Shown: positions 38,246 to 49,341, counted from the stretch's first letter. The stretch is DNA of 64,000 nucleotides from Dolichospermum sp. DET69 (GCA_017355425.1 CP070233.1:5117501-5181500); one strand, 5' to 3'. Notes: generated by a model from the letters alone, not told the origin. A program made the numbers and translations.

Positions 38246-41200
38246 TTATACTTGACTAAGTAAAAGGTAACTATATGGTTCTTCTAGGGATTGCACGGTA
38301 CTGGATTTAATGGCATCTAAATAACGCAATAATAACTGGACTTGTGGAAAATTGGGACGATAGGAGAGATTACCTTGTTTTTCAAATAGGGGTGGAGAGT
38401 TTATGCCTGCTGTGAGGGAAGCAATCTCTTTGTAGTCGGGATTTTCCTGGGAATTATGGGTCAGCCAAAGGTGATCTGAAGCCGCAGGAATTAAGCCTGG
38501 TGGTAGTTCACCCTCCAAGAAAGCTAGTAATCGCTGTTGACAGATGCGGGTATTAATACCACGACTTTCAAATAACTGCAAGACTTCACCAAAGGATAAA
38601 GAACGGTTGGGTAATAGTTTTAGCAATTCAGAAAATAAGAAATAATCTGTGTATTGCTGTTTAGGTATGTCTAAAACTTGGGGATGTAAAGGTAACATGG
38701 TTAAACCTAGTGCAACTCGACTACAATTGGGAGCGCCGTTTTCACCTAGATATAAGTCTTGAATAATCTTGGCATTAGGCAGTTTTTGCCGTAACCATCG
38801 GTTAATAGTGCCGACAGAAGCCACACCACCGCTGAGGACAGCTTGATTAATAGCTTCGGTGGGAATACCACGGGCTACTAATAATTTGTTCAGCTCTCGA
38901 TTGAGACGACGGACAAAGGGAACAAAGACTTGACTTTCTAAATCTCGGCGCTGTAATACCCAGCGTTGATCGGCAAATTCTAGGGTAAAGGTTTCTTGGT
39001 GTTGTAAAATCAATTTCAAGGCCAAAGCTGCATCTAATAAAGCTTGTCCTAGGAGAGAACTTTCTAAACGTTGCTGGAGACGAATTCGCGCTTCTGTATC
39101 TGGTTCTCCAACTTTAGGTAGTGTTAAAGCTTCTAAACCTAAATTAGAAAATTGCATTTGGTCTAAGCCAGGAATGGAAGGTTGCCAATGCCAAGGATTA
39201 GCATTTGCAGGTTCATGATTAGATTGTCCAAGTTGACGGGGTTCGCGGGATTTTGGTGGGAGTAGTAACTGACAAATAATATCCTGTTCAATGCCTTTGC
39301 CAGAGTAGGCAAAATTGTGCAGCATGAAGTCTTTATATGTCAAGTTTTCCAGATTTGCTGGTATAGCTACTAAGGTCATTTCTACCTGCGTTGCCCCAAT
39401 ATTAATTGCTAAGGTGTTACCTAATAAGGGATAATCGCTAGTTTTTAAAGCCCGTAAACCCTGATTTTCACTAATTCGGATAGATTGACCATTAGCACTG
39501 TCTAATTCTGGTAGTAAACTAGCGATCGCTTCTTCTACAAAAAAGATTTGTTGGGGATGAGAAACAAGTTCACTAGTGACAACCGCTTCCCGAACATTAA
39601 AGCGATATTGTTCAGTCCAACTAGAAGGACAAGTACAAATGACACCAGCGATATTCTTAATTACTTGGGAAAAAGTTGGTGTATTCATCCCCACTGCATT
39701 AGCAATTAAAGCTGGGGTGGTACTAGTTTGACTAGACCTAAGAGTTGATAGTAGCTTAGAAAGCGATCGCACAACCCAAATTAATGGCCCTGCGGAAAAC
39801 TCATTTAATTGCAACATTGGTTCCCATTTTTGTCGTTCTTGCTGGTAGGGAACTGCTATTTGTAAATAAGGCTTTAACTGTGCTGAATAAAGATGAGAGG
39901 AAAAATCTGATTCTCCACTTTTCCCTGGATGAGAACCTGAATTAGTCGGTAAATAAACTTCTGCTGGTAAACGGAATGATTGCTGAAAAGCCGAACCATC
40001 AACTTGACTTTCTGCTGACCAATAAATCGGATAAACTACCAATTTAGAGCGATTCAATAAAGCAGCAGAAATTCCCGTCGTCCCAATATCAATTCCTAAA
40101 TACCAAGTTGCATCTAAAGTATCTGCTGGAAGATGATTATTTTCATCATTGGGAATTGAAGTTTGCGGAATAGTAATTGGAGATTGCTGACTAGTGATTG
40201 AAGATGGGGGAAAATCTTCTTTTTCATCTTTTATATATGTCTGAGTTATTAAACTTAAATCTACTTCCTGACTGGGAACTATATTTACATTATCAACCTG
40301 ACTTTCAGAATCTAACTTAGTTATAGATTCCCCAGAATAATTTAATGGTTGATCAAAATTATCTAAATCTTGATCTAATTGTTGCAACTGATTGGCATCT
40401 AAAGTAATTTGTGGAATACCAGGATCATCATTATCTAACAAAGACAGTAAATTTTCTTCAGAATCAGCCGCAACAAAGTTATCCAAAGGTAGATATTTAT
40501 TTTCCGGTTCTGTTCCTGAATTATCTAATTGATTGACGACTTCTAATGGTGCTTGTTCATTACCAGTATCTACCAACAAATCAGTCAAAACTATAATTGT
40601 ATCAACAGGATTTGCTGCTTCTGGAAGTTGCTCTAATTCTGTTTCTTCTGGTGAAAATGTGAGATCAGGCTCTGGAGGAATAGGAGAAATTATTGCTTGC
40701 GGCTCCGAGTTCTCATTATCATCTTTTAGTAATAATAGTAACTCTTCTCTTGGTTCTGCTAATATAGTGCTATCAGCTATATTAGCAACTGTTAAATTAT
40801 TAATTTCTACTGTTGAGAAATCATTAATGACAACTTCGGAATCAATAGATAAAATTTGATCTTCTTTAAGTAGAATATCATGAGAAAATGAAAGATTCAG
40901 CGGTGAAGAAATTTCAGTATTAAAGAAACTTGCATAAAGTTTATCTACTTCATCAGTATTTGTTAACTGTAAATTTTTTGCAGATTGTGATTGATCTTGT
41001 AAAAACTCTGTATCCAGATGAATTGGCACTATTTCCGCAGTAGGAATTTCGATAGATACATCTTTTGAAGGTATTAATTCTGCAACTTCAAGTCCAGGAG
41101 ATTCAGCTAATAATGGTGATGCCGAGACTATTTCAGTATTTACATGAGAAATAGAAGGTTCATTAATCAAAACTTGCTGTTGTAAATATTGAGTCAAATT

Positions 41201-42010
41201 ATTGAGGAAATCTGCCATCAATTGTTCACCTTGCATCCCCTTATCGTGCATTTTAGCTAGTGCTTGGGACAAGGAATGATAGTAGGTATTAATATTACGT
41301 TCTAGGGCTTCAAAAATAGTATTGACAGTTCCATCTAGAGACAGTAACCGTTGGTCTAAATTACGAGCTAAATTTGCTAACTGCTCTACCCGTTCTGCTG
41401 ATTCTAAAATAGGTTGAATAGCCGAGGTCATTGCTTCTAAATTCTGCAAATCAGGGTTAATTATTAGCTCAGAATTTGATTTTAAATGTGGTACTAAACG
41501 ACCCATGAGGACTTCTAAAAATTCAGAAATCATCTCCTCTTGGTTGGCTAACTGCTGGCTTAATGAAGAGTTTTGCAGTCGCTTTTGCTCTAGTTGTCTA
41601 ATTTCTTGAATCAAATCTGCTCTTTCTGCCAACAGCCTGGACAATTCCGCTTGTAAAGGCTGAAATAAAACAGTTAATTCTTGTTTGGTTTGTACTGTTT
41701 CAATACTACTTAACTCTGGTGAATCCGAGGAAGGTTCTAAAATAGATGAGACATTACTCTGTTGATTAAATTGTGTCAACAGAGATGAAAATGCTGGTGT
41801 GGGTGATGGGTTGGTGGTTTCTGGGAGGACATTATCTTTTGATCCTTCATCCTCGCCCAGTTGTACCAAAAAGTTACGCACTCGTTCTAAAACCTCTTTT
41901 TCCTGTTGTCCCTGCTTAGGCAGGAATTTAGAAAGACCTTTGGCACTATTAGACAGTAAGTGATCAATATCTGCAATTAGTTGGTGAATTTCATCAGTAT
42001 GGTAAGTCAC
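38246..42010 (-). CDS. Large protein: coiled-coil and acidic N-terminal half joined to an Hsp70/actin-like ATPase domain
   Basis: A 1254-residue protein. Residues 1-100 include a KFLPKQGQQEKEVLERVRN segment; about 105-290 form coiled coil; about 300-630 are a long acidic low-complexity linker. From Trp636 the ATPase begins with the phosphate-1 motif WYLGIDIGTTGISAALLN, followed by the Hsp70-like ICTCPSSWTEQYRFNVREAV, a phosphate-2-like LGNTLAINIGATQVEMTLVA, and the adenosine motif VLSGGVASVGTINRWL. It ends with a helical 150-residue tail. A protein of this architecture is known only as hypothetical in cyanobacteria. No DnaJ or GrpE gene is adjacent. A cytoskeletal or chaperone role is inference. 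Confidence 0.75.
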   Translation of the reverse strand: MTYHTDEIHQLIADIDHLLSNSAKGLSKFLPKQGQQEKEVLERVRNFLVQLGEDEGSKDNVLPETTNPSPTPAFSSLLTQFNQQSNVSSILEPSSDSPELSSIETVQTKQELTVLFQPLQAELSRLLAERADLIQEIRQLEQKRLQNSSLSQQLANQEEMISEFLEVLMGRLVPHLKSNSELIINPDLQNLEAMTSAIQPILESAERVEQLANLARNLDQRLLSLDGTVNTIFEALERNINTYYHSLSQALAKMHDKGMQGEQLMADFLNNLTQYLQQQVLINEPSISHVNTEIVSASPLLAESPGLEVAELIPSKDVSIEIPTAEIVPIHLDTEFLQDQSQSAKNLQLTNTDEVDKLYASFFNTEISSPLNLSFSHDILLKEDQILSIDSEVVINDFSTVEINNLTVANIADSTILAEPREELLLLLKDDNENSEPQAIISPIPPEPDLTFSPEETELEQLPEAANPVDTIIVLTDLLVDTGNEQAPLEVVNQLDNSGTEPENKYLPLDNFVAADSEENLLSLLDNDDPGIPQITLDANQLQQLDQDLDNFDQPLNYSGESITKLDSESQVDNVNIVPSQEVDLSLITQTYIKDEKEDFPPSSITSQQSPITIPQTSIPNDENNHLPADTLDATWYLGIDIGTTGISAALLNRSKLVVYPIYWSAESQVDGSAFQQSFRLPAEVYLPTNSGSHPGKSGESDFSSHLYSAQLKPYLQIAVPYQQERQKWEPMLQLNEFSAGPLIWVVRSLSKLLSTLRSSQTSTTPALIANAVGMNTPTFSQVIKNIAGVICTCPSSWTEQYRFNVREAVVTSELVSHPQQIFFVEEAIASLLPELDSANGQSIRISENQGLRALKTSDYPLLGNTLAINIGATQVEMTLVAIPANLENLTYKDFMLHNFAYSGKGIEQDIICQLLLPPKSREPRQLGQSNHEPANANPWHWQPSIPGLDQMQFSNLGLEALTLPKVGEPDTEARIRLQQRLESSLLGQALLDAALALKLILQHQETFTLEFADQRWVLQRRDLESQVFVPFVRRLNRELNKLLVARGIPTEAINQAVLSGGVASVGTINRWLRQKLPNAKIIQDLYLGENGAPNCSRVALGLTMLPLHPQVLDIPKQQYTDYFLFSELLKLLPNRSLSFGEVLQLFESRGINTRICQQRLLAFLEGELPPGLIPAASDHLWLTHNSQENPDYKEIASLTAGINSPPLFEKQGNLSYRPNFPQVQLLLRYLDAIKSSTVQSLEEPYSYLLLSQV

Positions 42011-42742
42011 GTTAAATTACCTTAGTTAAAAATGTAGGTTGATTTGCAAGGGAATGACAATTACAGAAGTTTCGAGTATCAAAATTTGTTACTGGCACTT
42101 CTAAGGCTAATTATGTTATTACTAGTAGGTTGTAGGATGTAGCCATATTTACTCATGGAGACAGTGAATAAGATTTTAGAAGATTAAGGTTTAACTAGTT
42201 TTTAACCGCAGAGCGCGGTCTACGAGATTGCGTGGTGTTGGTCATACACTCCCGTTAGGGATACACGAAAATTAAATAATACTTCTATATTAGTCAATAT
42301 TGTCAATCAGTATTTACGAGAACAACAGGCAAGAATAAAAGAGGAAAAGGTTATGGTGTCAAATTTTGCGTCCTTTTTACAGATATATACTAAATTAAAA
42401 ATTAAAAAAGCAGATAATACAGGCTTTTAAGTATTTTTAATGATTGGTTGACTAACACAGTCCTGTATTAGTACAAATTGGCGTAAATAAACTAACCGTG
42501 ACAAATCTCCCAAAAGCTGATTCCATATTCATTTTGACTTTTGACTTCTAACTTTTGACTTATGGCGGTATACACTTGAATGAGGTACAAAATTGACAAA
42601 TCCTATTTTTACTTTTTTATATAACATAGTTGGTCTGATCTGAGACAATCTCTGTTAAAGGCGGTTATATTTTAATGACTTAGGTTTAAAATAACTATCT
42701 TAGTGTTGTGATAATAGCAGCTTTAATAATCAAAATGCCCTG
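42011..42742. other. Intergenic region between divergent genes
   Basis: About 730 bp, AT-rich. It should contain both promoters (the giant ATPase to the left, the Crp-type regulator to the right). Fragments of dispersed repeats (AACCGCAGAGCGCGGTCTAC) are visible. No gene, tRNA or clear operator could be called. Confidence 0.4.
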
Positions 42743-43441
42743 ATGGAAGAACGATATAATACACACAATACATCTCATACATGGATGATTTCAGCCCCAT
42801 TTTTTCAAGCCTTGCCAGAACCAGGCGTGGAAAAAGCTCTGATTCATCTTGTTACACGAACTCACCCAGCTAACCAAGTAATTTTACTGGAAAATGACTG
42901 GGGGGGTTCAGTATACTTCATTATGAGTGGATGGGTTAAAATCCGTACCTACAATTTAGATGGGAAAGAGGTAACACTAAATATTATTGGCAGTGGGGAA
43001 TTATTTGGGGAAATGGCAGCACTAGATGAGGTTCCTCGTTCTACTGATGTCATTACTCTGGTACCGACGATGATTGCGAGTATACCTGCTCAGGATTTTG
43101 TGCATTTGCTGCAAACAGAACCTTTAGCAGGAATGAGATTGGCGCAATTAATGGCTAAAAGGTTGCGACAAGTCAACAGAAGATTGCGTTTGCGGGAATC
43201 AGATAGTCAGTCACGAGTGGCTGATACCTTGCTGTTTTTGGCCGAGGGGCAAAGAAAAGAAGACAATACAGGTAAGGAAATTCCTAATTTACCCCACCGC
43301 GAGTTAAGTAGTTTAAGTGGATTAGCACGGGAAACTGTGACAAGAGTGCTGACAAAATTAGAGAAAAAGGGTTTGATTGTCAGGGAGCAAGATAGAATTC
43401 GGATTCCTGATTGGTCAGCTTTGGAAAAAACCATAGTTTAA
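42743..43441 (+). CDS. Crp/Fnr family transcriptional regulator, probably cyclic-nucleotide-binding
   Basis: A 232-residue dimeric activator. The N-terminal cNMP-binding beta roll has GGSVYFIMSGWVKI and a phosphate-binding cassette GELFGEMAALDEVPRSTDV, which keeps Glu and Arg-Ser/Thr residues that contact cAMP in E. coli CRP. The C-terminal winged helix has LSSLSGLARETVTRVLTKLE as recognition unit. It is not NtcA, whose sequence differs. It may be the cAMP receptor of this organism. Followed 14 bp later by the DUF2232 gene, a likely operon. Confidence 0.85.
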   Translation: MEERYNTHNTSHTWMISAPFFQALPEPGVEKALIHLVTRTHPANQVILLENDWGGSVYFIMSGWVKIRTYNLDGKEVTLNIIGSGELFGEMAALDEVPRSTDVITLVPTMIASIPAQDFVHLLQTEPLAGMRLAQLMAKRLRQVNRRLRLRESDSQSRVADTLLFLAEGQRKEDNTGKEIPNLPHRELSSLSGLARETVTRVLTKLEKKGLIVREQDRIRIPDWSALEKTIV

Positions 43442-43455
43442 TTTAGTAGCCCAGC

Positions 43456-44166
43456 ATGAGTATTGTTGATTCCCTACCAGAAGAACCAGAGAAGGATTCA
43501 TCTTCTGAATCTCTTTCCCAACCTCGATTACAGTACCAACCTCTCAAAGTTGAGAGTACCTTGAGGATGGTGGAAACGGCTTTTTTAGCCAGTACAGCAA
43601 GTTTAATTTGGTTTATTAATTTTTATTTTCCTTTGGGTCCAGTATTACGGGTGTTTTTTCCTATTCCTATTGCTTTGGTTTATTTACGTTGGGGTAAACG
43701 GGCAGCTTGGATGGCAGCCCTGACTTCTGGGTTGTTGTTGTCTGTGTTGATGGGTCCGGTTCGCAGTTTGTTATTTGTCATGCCTTTTGGCTTGATGGGT
43801 GTGCTATTGGGGGCGACTTGGTATCGTCGTGTTCCCTGGATTGTTTCGATGACTTTAGGGACGTTGTTGGGGACGTTGGGGGTATTTTTTAGACTGTGGT
43901 TTCTGTCTGTGTTATCCGGGGAAGATTTATGGGTTTATGTGATTAATCAGGTAACAGAAATTATTGAATGGATTTTTTTAAAGTTGGAATTGTTAATGAC
44001 TCCCAATTTATTATTAATTCAATTAGGAGCGATCGCTCTCATTCTTTTTAATAATTTTATTTACTTGTTTATAGTTCATCTGACTGCTTGGTTACTTTTG
44101 GATCGCTTAGGAAATTCTATTCCCCGTCCACCTCATTGGGTGCAAGTTTTGATGGATTATGAATAA
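43456..44166 (+). CDS. DUF2232 family membrane protein
   Basis: A 236-residue protein with about six membrane segments (STASLIWFINFYFPLGPVLR, AALTSGLLLSVLMGPV, FVMPFGLMGVLLGATW, SMTLGTLLGTLGVFFRLWFL, LIQLGAIALILFNNFIYLFI), distantly like S components of ECF vitamin transporters. The cytosolic N-terminus is charged. It follows the regulator gene closely. The TAA stop is immediately followed by the first GTCTGAACTATG of the satellite, so the repeat abuts its 3' end. Confidence 0.75.
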   Translation: MSIVDSLPEEPEKDSSSESLSQPRLQYQPLKVESTLRMVETAFLASTASLIWFINFYFPLGPVLRVFFPIPIALVYLRWGKRAAWMAALTSGLLLSVLMGPVRSLLFVMPFGLMGVLLGATWYRRVPWIVSMTLGTLLGTLGVFFRLWFLSVLSGEDLWVYVINQVTEIIEWIFLKLELLMTPNLLLIQLGAIALILFNNFIYLFIVHLTAWLLLDRLGNSIPRPPHWVQVLMDYE

Positions 44167-47100
44167 GTCTGAACTATGATTTTTTTGATTAAGTAGGTGA
44201 ACAAAATAAAAACAAGGGATATTGCGTTTTGTAAAATGGCTGAAACTCAATCAGAATCTCGCATTGGGACAACTTTATATATCGTTACATACCCTTAAAT
44301 TTTTCTGTTCACCTACTTAATTTGATTTAGATGATAGTCTGAACTATGATTTTTGTGATTAACTTGATTTAGATGATAGTCTGAACTATAATTTTTGTGA
44401 TTAATTTGATTTAGATGATTCATCATACGAATCATAAAAATCATACAAATCACAGTTCGGAATGATTATTGTCTGAACTATGATTTTTGTGATTAATTTG
44501 ATTTAGATGATTCATCATACGAATCATAAAAATCATACAAATCACAGTTCGGAATGATTATTGTCTGAACTATGATTTTTGTGATTAATTTGATTTAGAT
44601 GATTCATCATACAAATCATAAAAATCATACAAATCACAGTTCAGAATGATTATTGTCTGAACTATGATTTCTGTGATTAATTTGATTTAGATGATTCATC
44701 ATACGAATCATAAAAATCATACAAATCACAGTTCGGAATGATTATTGTCTGAACTATGATTTTTGTGATTAATTTGATTTAGATGATTCATCATACAAAT
44801 CATAAAAATCATACAAATCACAGTTCAGAATGATTATTGTCTGAACTATGATTTCTGTGATTAATTTGATTTAGATGATTCATCATACGAATCATAAAAA
44901 TCATACAAATCACAGTTCGGAATGATTATTGTCTGAACTATGATTTCTGTGATTAATTTGATTTAGATGATTCATCATACGAATCATAAAAATCATACAA
45001 ATCACAGTTCGGAATGATTATTGTCTGAACTATGATTTTTGTGATTAACTTGATTTAGATGATTCATCATACGAATCATAAAAATCATACAAATCACAGT
45101 TCGGAATGATTATTGTCTGAACTATGATTTCTGTGATTAATTTGATTTAGATGATTCATCATACGAATCATAAAAATCATACAAATCACAGTTCGGAATG
45201 ATTATTGTCTGAACTATGATTTCTGTGATTAATTTGATTTAGATGATTCATCATACGAATCATAAAAATCATACAAATCACAGTTCAGAATGATTATTGT
45301 CTGAACTATGATTTCTGTGATTAATTTGATTTAGATGATTCATCATACGAATCATAAAAATCATACAAATCACAGTTCAGAATGATTATTGTCTGAACTA
45401 TGATTTTTGTGATTAATTTGATTTAGATGATTCATCATACGAATCATAAAAATCATACAAATCATACAAATCACAGTTCGGAATGATTATTGTCTGAACT
45501 ATGATTTCTGTGATTAATTTGATTTAGATGATTCATCATACGAATCATAAAAATCATACAAATCACAGTTCAGAATGATTATTGTCTGAACTATGATTTT
45601 TGTGATTAATTTGATTTAGATGATTCATCATACAAATCATAAAAATCATACAAATCACAGTTCGGAATGATTATTGTCTGAACTATGATTTTTGTGATTA
45701 ACTTGATTTAGATGATTCATCATACGAATCATAAAAATCATACAAATCACAGTTCGGAATGATTATTGTCTGAACTATGATTTTTGTGATTAATTTGATT
45801 TAGATGATTCATCATACAAATCATAAAAATCATACAAATCACAGTTCGGAATGATTATTGTCTGAACTATGATTTTTGTGATTAACTTGATTTAGATGAT
45901 TCATCATACGAATCATAAAAATCATACAAATCACAGTTCGGAATGATTATTGTCTGAACTATGATTTCTGTGATTAATTTGATTTAGATGATTCATCATA
46001 CGAATCATAAAAATCATACAAATCACAGTTCGGAATGATTATTGTCTGAACTATGATTTCTGTGATTAATTTGATTTAGATGATTCATCATACGAATCAT
46101 AAAAATCATACAAATCACAGTTCGGAATGATTATTGTCTGAACTATGATTTCTGTGATTAATTTGATTTAGATGATTCATCATACGAATCATAAAAATCA
46201 TACAAATCACAGTTCAGAATGATTATTGTCTGAACTATGATTTCTGTGATTAATTTGATTTAGATGATTCATCATACGAATCATAAAAATCATAAAAATC
46301 ACAGTTCGGAATGATTATTGTCTGAACTATGATTTCTGTGATTAATTTGATTTAGATGATTCATCATACGAATCATAAAAATCATACAAATCACAGTTCA
46401 GAATGATTATTGTCTGAACTATGATTTTTGTGATTAATTTGATTTAGATGATTCATCATACGAATCATAAAAATCATAAAAATCACAGTTCGGAATGATT
46501 ATTGTCTGAACTATGATTTTTGTGATTAATTTGATTTAGATGATTCATCATACAAATCATAAAAATCATACAAATCACAGTTCAGAATGATTATTGTCTG
46601 AACTATGATTTCTGTGATTAATTTGATTTAGATGATTCATCATACGAATCATAAAAATCATACAAATCACAGTTCGGAATGATTATTGTCTGAACTATGA
46701 TTTTTGTGATTAATTTGATTTAGATGATTCATCATACGAATCATACAAATCATACAAATCATACAAATCACAGTTCGGAATGATTATTGTCTGAACTATG
46801 ATTTCTGTGATTAATTTGATTTAGATGATTCATCATACGAATCATAAAAATCATACAAATCACAGTTCGGAATGATTATTGTCTGAACTATGATTTTTGT
46901 GATTAACTTGATTTAGATGATTCATCATACGAATCATAAAAATCATACAAATCACAGTTCGGAATGATTATTGTCTGAACTATGATTTTTGTGATTAACT
47001 TGATTTAGATGATTCATCATACGAATCATAAAAATCATACAAATCACAGTTCGGAATGATTATTGTCTGAACTATGATTTTTGTGATTAACTTGATTTAG

Positions 47101-48236
47101 ATGATTCATCATACGAATCATAAAAATCATACAAATCACAGTTCAGAATGATTATTGTCTGAACTATGATTTCTGTGATTAATTTGATTTAGATGATTCA
47201 TCATACGAATCATACAAATCATAAAAATCATACAAATCACAGTTCGGAATGATTATTGTCTGAACTATGATTTTTGTGATTAACTTGATTTAGATGATTC
47301 ATCATACGAATCATAAAAATCATACAAATCACAGTTCGGAATGATTATTGTCTGAACTATGATTTTTGTGATTAACTTGATTTAGATGATTCATCATACG
47401 AATCATAAAAATCATACAAATCACAGTTCGGAATGATTATTGTCTGAACTATGATTTTTGTGATTAACTTGATTTAGATGATTCATCATACGAATCATAA
47501 AAATCATACAAATCACAGTTCAGAATGATTATTGTCTGAACTATGATTTTTGTGATTAATTTGATTTAGATGATTCATCATACGAATCATAAAAATCATA
47601 CAAATCACAGTTCAGAATGATTATTGTCTGAACTATGATTTTTGTGATTAATTTGATTTAGATGATTCATCATACGAATCATAAAAATCATACAAATCAC
47701 AGTTCGGAATGATTATTGTCTGAACTATGATTTCTGTGATTAATTTGATTTAGATGATTCATCATACGAATCATAAAAATCATACAAATCACAGTTCAGA
47801 ATGATTATTGTCTGAACTATGATTTCTGTGATTAATTTGATTTAGATGATTCATCATACGAATCATAAAAATCATACAAATCACAGTTCAGAATGATTAT
47901 TGTCTGAACTATGATTTCTGTGATTAATTTGATTTAGATGATTCATCATACGAATCATAAAAATCATACAAATCACAGTTCAGAATGATTATTGTCTGAA
48001 CTATGATTTTTGTGATTAATTTGATTTAGATGATTCATCATACAAATCATACAAATCATACAAATCACAGTTCAGAATGATTATTGTCTGAACTATGATT
48101 TTTGTGATTAATTTGATTTAGATGATTCATCATACAAATCATACAAATCATACAAATCATACAAATCATACAAATCATACAAATCATACAAATCATACAA
48201 ATCATACAAATCATACAAATCACAGTTCAGAATGAT
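44167..48236. repeat. Satellite array, 41 full units of about 92 bp
   Basis: Each unit starts GTCTGAACTATGATTTTTGT and ends ATCACAGTTCGGAATGATTA before TT; counted by the single CAGTTC in each unit there are 41 from about 44340 to 48228. Most units are exactly 92 bp; some are longer by 9 or 18 bp through extra ATACAAATC nonamers, and the last has about ten. Within a unit the left arm (GAACTATGATTTTTGTGATT) is near-complementary to the right arm, so each could form a long hairpin. Variants alternate at few positions (TTTTTG/TTTCTG, CGG/CAG, AATTTG/AACTTG). No protein-coding potential. Confidence 0.95.
44193..44316. mobile_element. 124-bp MITE inserted in the first satellite unit
   Basis: Terminal inverted repeats GTAGGTGAACA and TGTTCACCTAC, flanked by TTAA duplications (44189-44192 and 44317-44320). 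Removing the element and one TTAA gives the usual GATTAATTTGATTT of the satellite unit. It is too small for a transposase. Confidence 0.85.
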
Positions 48237-49341
48237 TAATATTTACACACAAGTTCCCCAAGGGGAAGTATGGCTCAATCGTTATCGGGGTAAATTACCG
48301 CTATTTGCTTGTGTTTTAGGATTTACAGAAACTGGTCTAATTCCTGGTATTTCTGCGGCTGGGTTGACTCCAGATGATCGTCAATATACGGCTTGTGCTG
48401 ATGCGGAATTTCTCTATTACGGTGGTGAACATCAACCCAAGTACCCTCTGCCACCTTTGACTTCGGGGGCTTCTCCTGTGCTGATTTCGCGGGCAGTGGT
48501 GGCTAATTTAAATATCCCTGTTTACTTGTTTAATGCGGGATTACCACATACTCCACCTGTACCATTAATTGATTTGGGTGGTGCGCCGGCTAGGTGTTTA
48601 AGTCAAGGTGCGGCTATGGATATAGATATTGTTAAACATTTACTGGCACAAGGTTTACTTTGGGGTTCTCAATTAAGTTCTCAATTGAGTTCTCATGGGT
48701 ATTTAATTCTCAGCGAGTGCGTTGTTGGTGGCACAACAACCGCTTTGGCAGTTTTAACTGGTTTGGGGATTGATGCTGTCGGTAAAGTTAACAGTAGCCA
48801 TCCTGTCTGTAATCATGGGCAAAAATGGGATTTAGTGCAAGCTGGATTGGCAAAAATGCCCCATTCCGGTGATCCTTTAGCACTGGTGGCAGCGGTAGGT
48901 GATCCTATGCAGGTGGTAGTAGCCGGAATGGCGATCGCTGGTAGTCGGAGTTGTGGGGTATTATTGGGTGGAGGTACACAAATGTTAGCAGTTTATGCTT
49001 TAATTCAAGCGATCGCCCACAAGTATTCTTTATTTTGGCAACCCAGAGAAATTGTCATCGGTACAACCCGTTGGGTAGCAGAAGATCCTACAGGTGCAAC
49101 AGTTGATTTAGCCCAGAGTTTAAACAAAGATAGTATTCCTCCCTTGTTAGCTACACAATTAAGTTTTGCTAATTCTCGATACCCCCAACTTCAAGCTTAT
49201 GAACGGGGTTTTGTCAAAGAAGGTATTGGTGCGGGTGCAGCTTGTATCGCTGCTTCTTTAACTCAAAATTGGCAACAAAATCAACTATTAGCAGCTATTG
49301 AAGCCCAACTTGAGCAACTTAGCACCAATCAATCAACTTAA
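48232..49341 (+). CDS. CobT-like nicotinate-nucleotide phosphoribosyltransferase (TIGR00303 type)
   Basis: This 369-residue enzyme-like protein is related to CobT, which activates the lower base in cobamide synthesis. The core has GKLPLFACVLGFTETGLIPG, ISECVVGGTTTALAVLTGLG in the form LSECVVGGTTTALAV, and VAGMAIAGSRSCGVLLGGGT and QMLAVYALIQAI, typical of the family. The end AYERGFVKEGIGAGAACIAA is also normal. A small internal duplication SSQLSSQLSS is present. The ATG lies in the last satellite repeat, so its native leader is replaced. The probable operon with the regulator and DUF2232 gene is split by the 4-kb array. Confidence 0.85.
   Translation: MINIYTQVPQGEVWLNRYRGKLPLFACVLGFTETGLIPGISAAGLTPDDRQYTACADAEFLYYGGEHQPKYPLPPLTSGASPVLISRAVVANLNIPVYLFNAGLPHTPPVPLIDLGGAPARCLSQGAAMDIDIVKHLLAQGLLWGSQLSSQLSSHGYLILSECVVGGTTTALAVLTGLGIDAVGKVNSSHPVCNHGQKWDLVQAGLAKMPHSGDPLALVAAVGDPMQVVVAGMAIAGSRSCGVLLGGGTQMLAVYALIQAIAHKYSLFWQPREIVIGTTRWVAEDPTGATVDLAQSLNKDSIPPLLATQLSFANSRYPQLQAYERGFVKEGIGAGAACIAASLTQNWQQNQLLAAIEAQLEQLSTNQST

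Noticed and set aside
38075-38263. 62-codon plus-strand gene
   Set aside because: No family, overlaps the giant ATPase gene end, composition not gene-like.
40533-40859. 108-residue Ser-rich plus-strand protein
   Set aside because: Antisense shadow of the acidic linker of the giant ATPase gene.
42743-43441. NtcA
   Set aside because: The protein is Crp/Fnr-type, but the N-terminus and the recognition helix differ clearly from NtcA of cyanobacteria.
44167-48236. CRISPR array
   Set aside because: Units are homogeneous with no unique spacers of constant length, no cas genes are near, and each whole unit is repeated.
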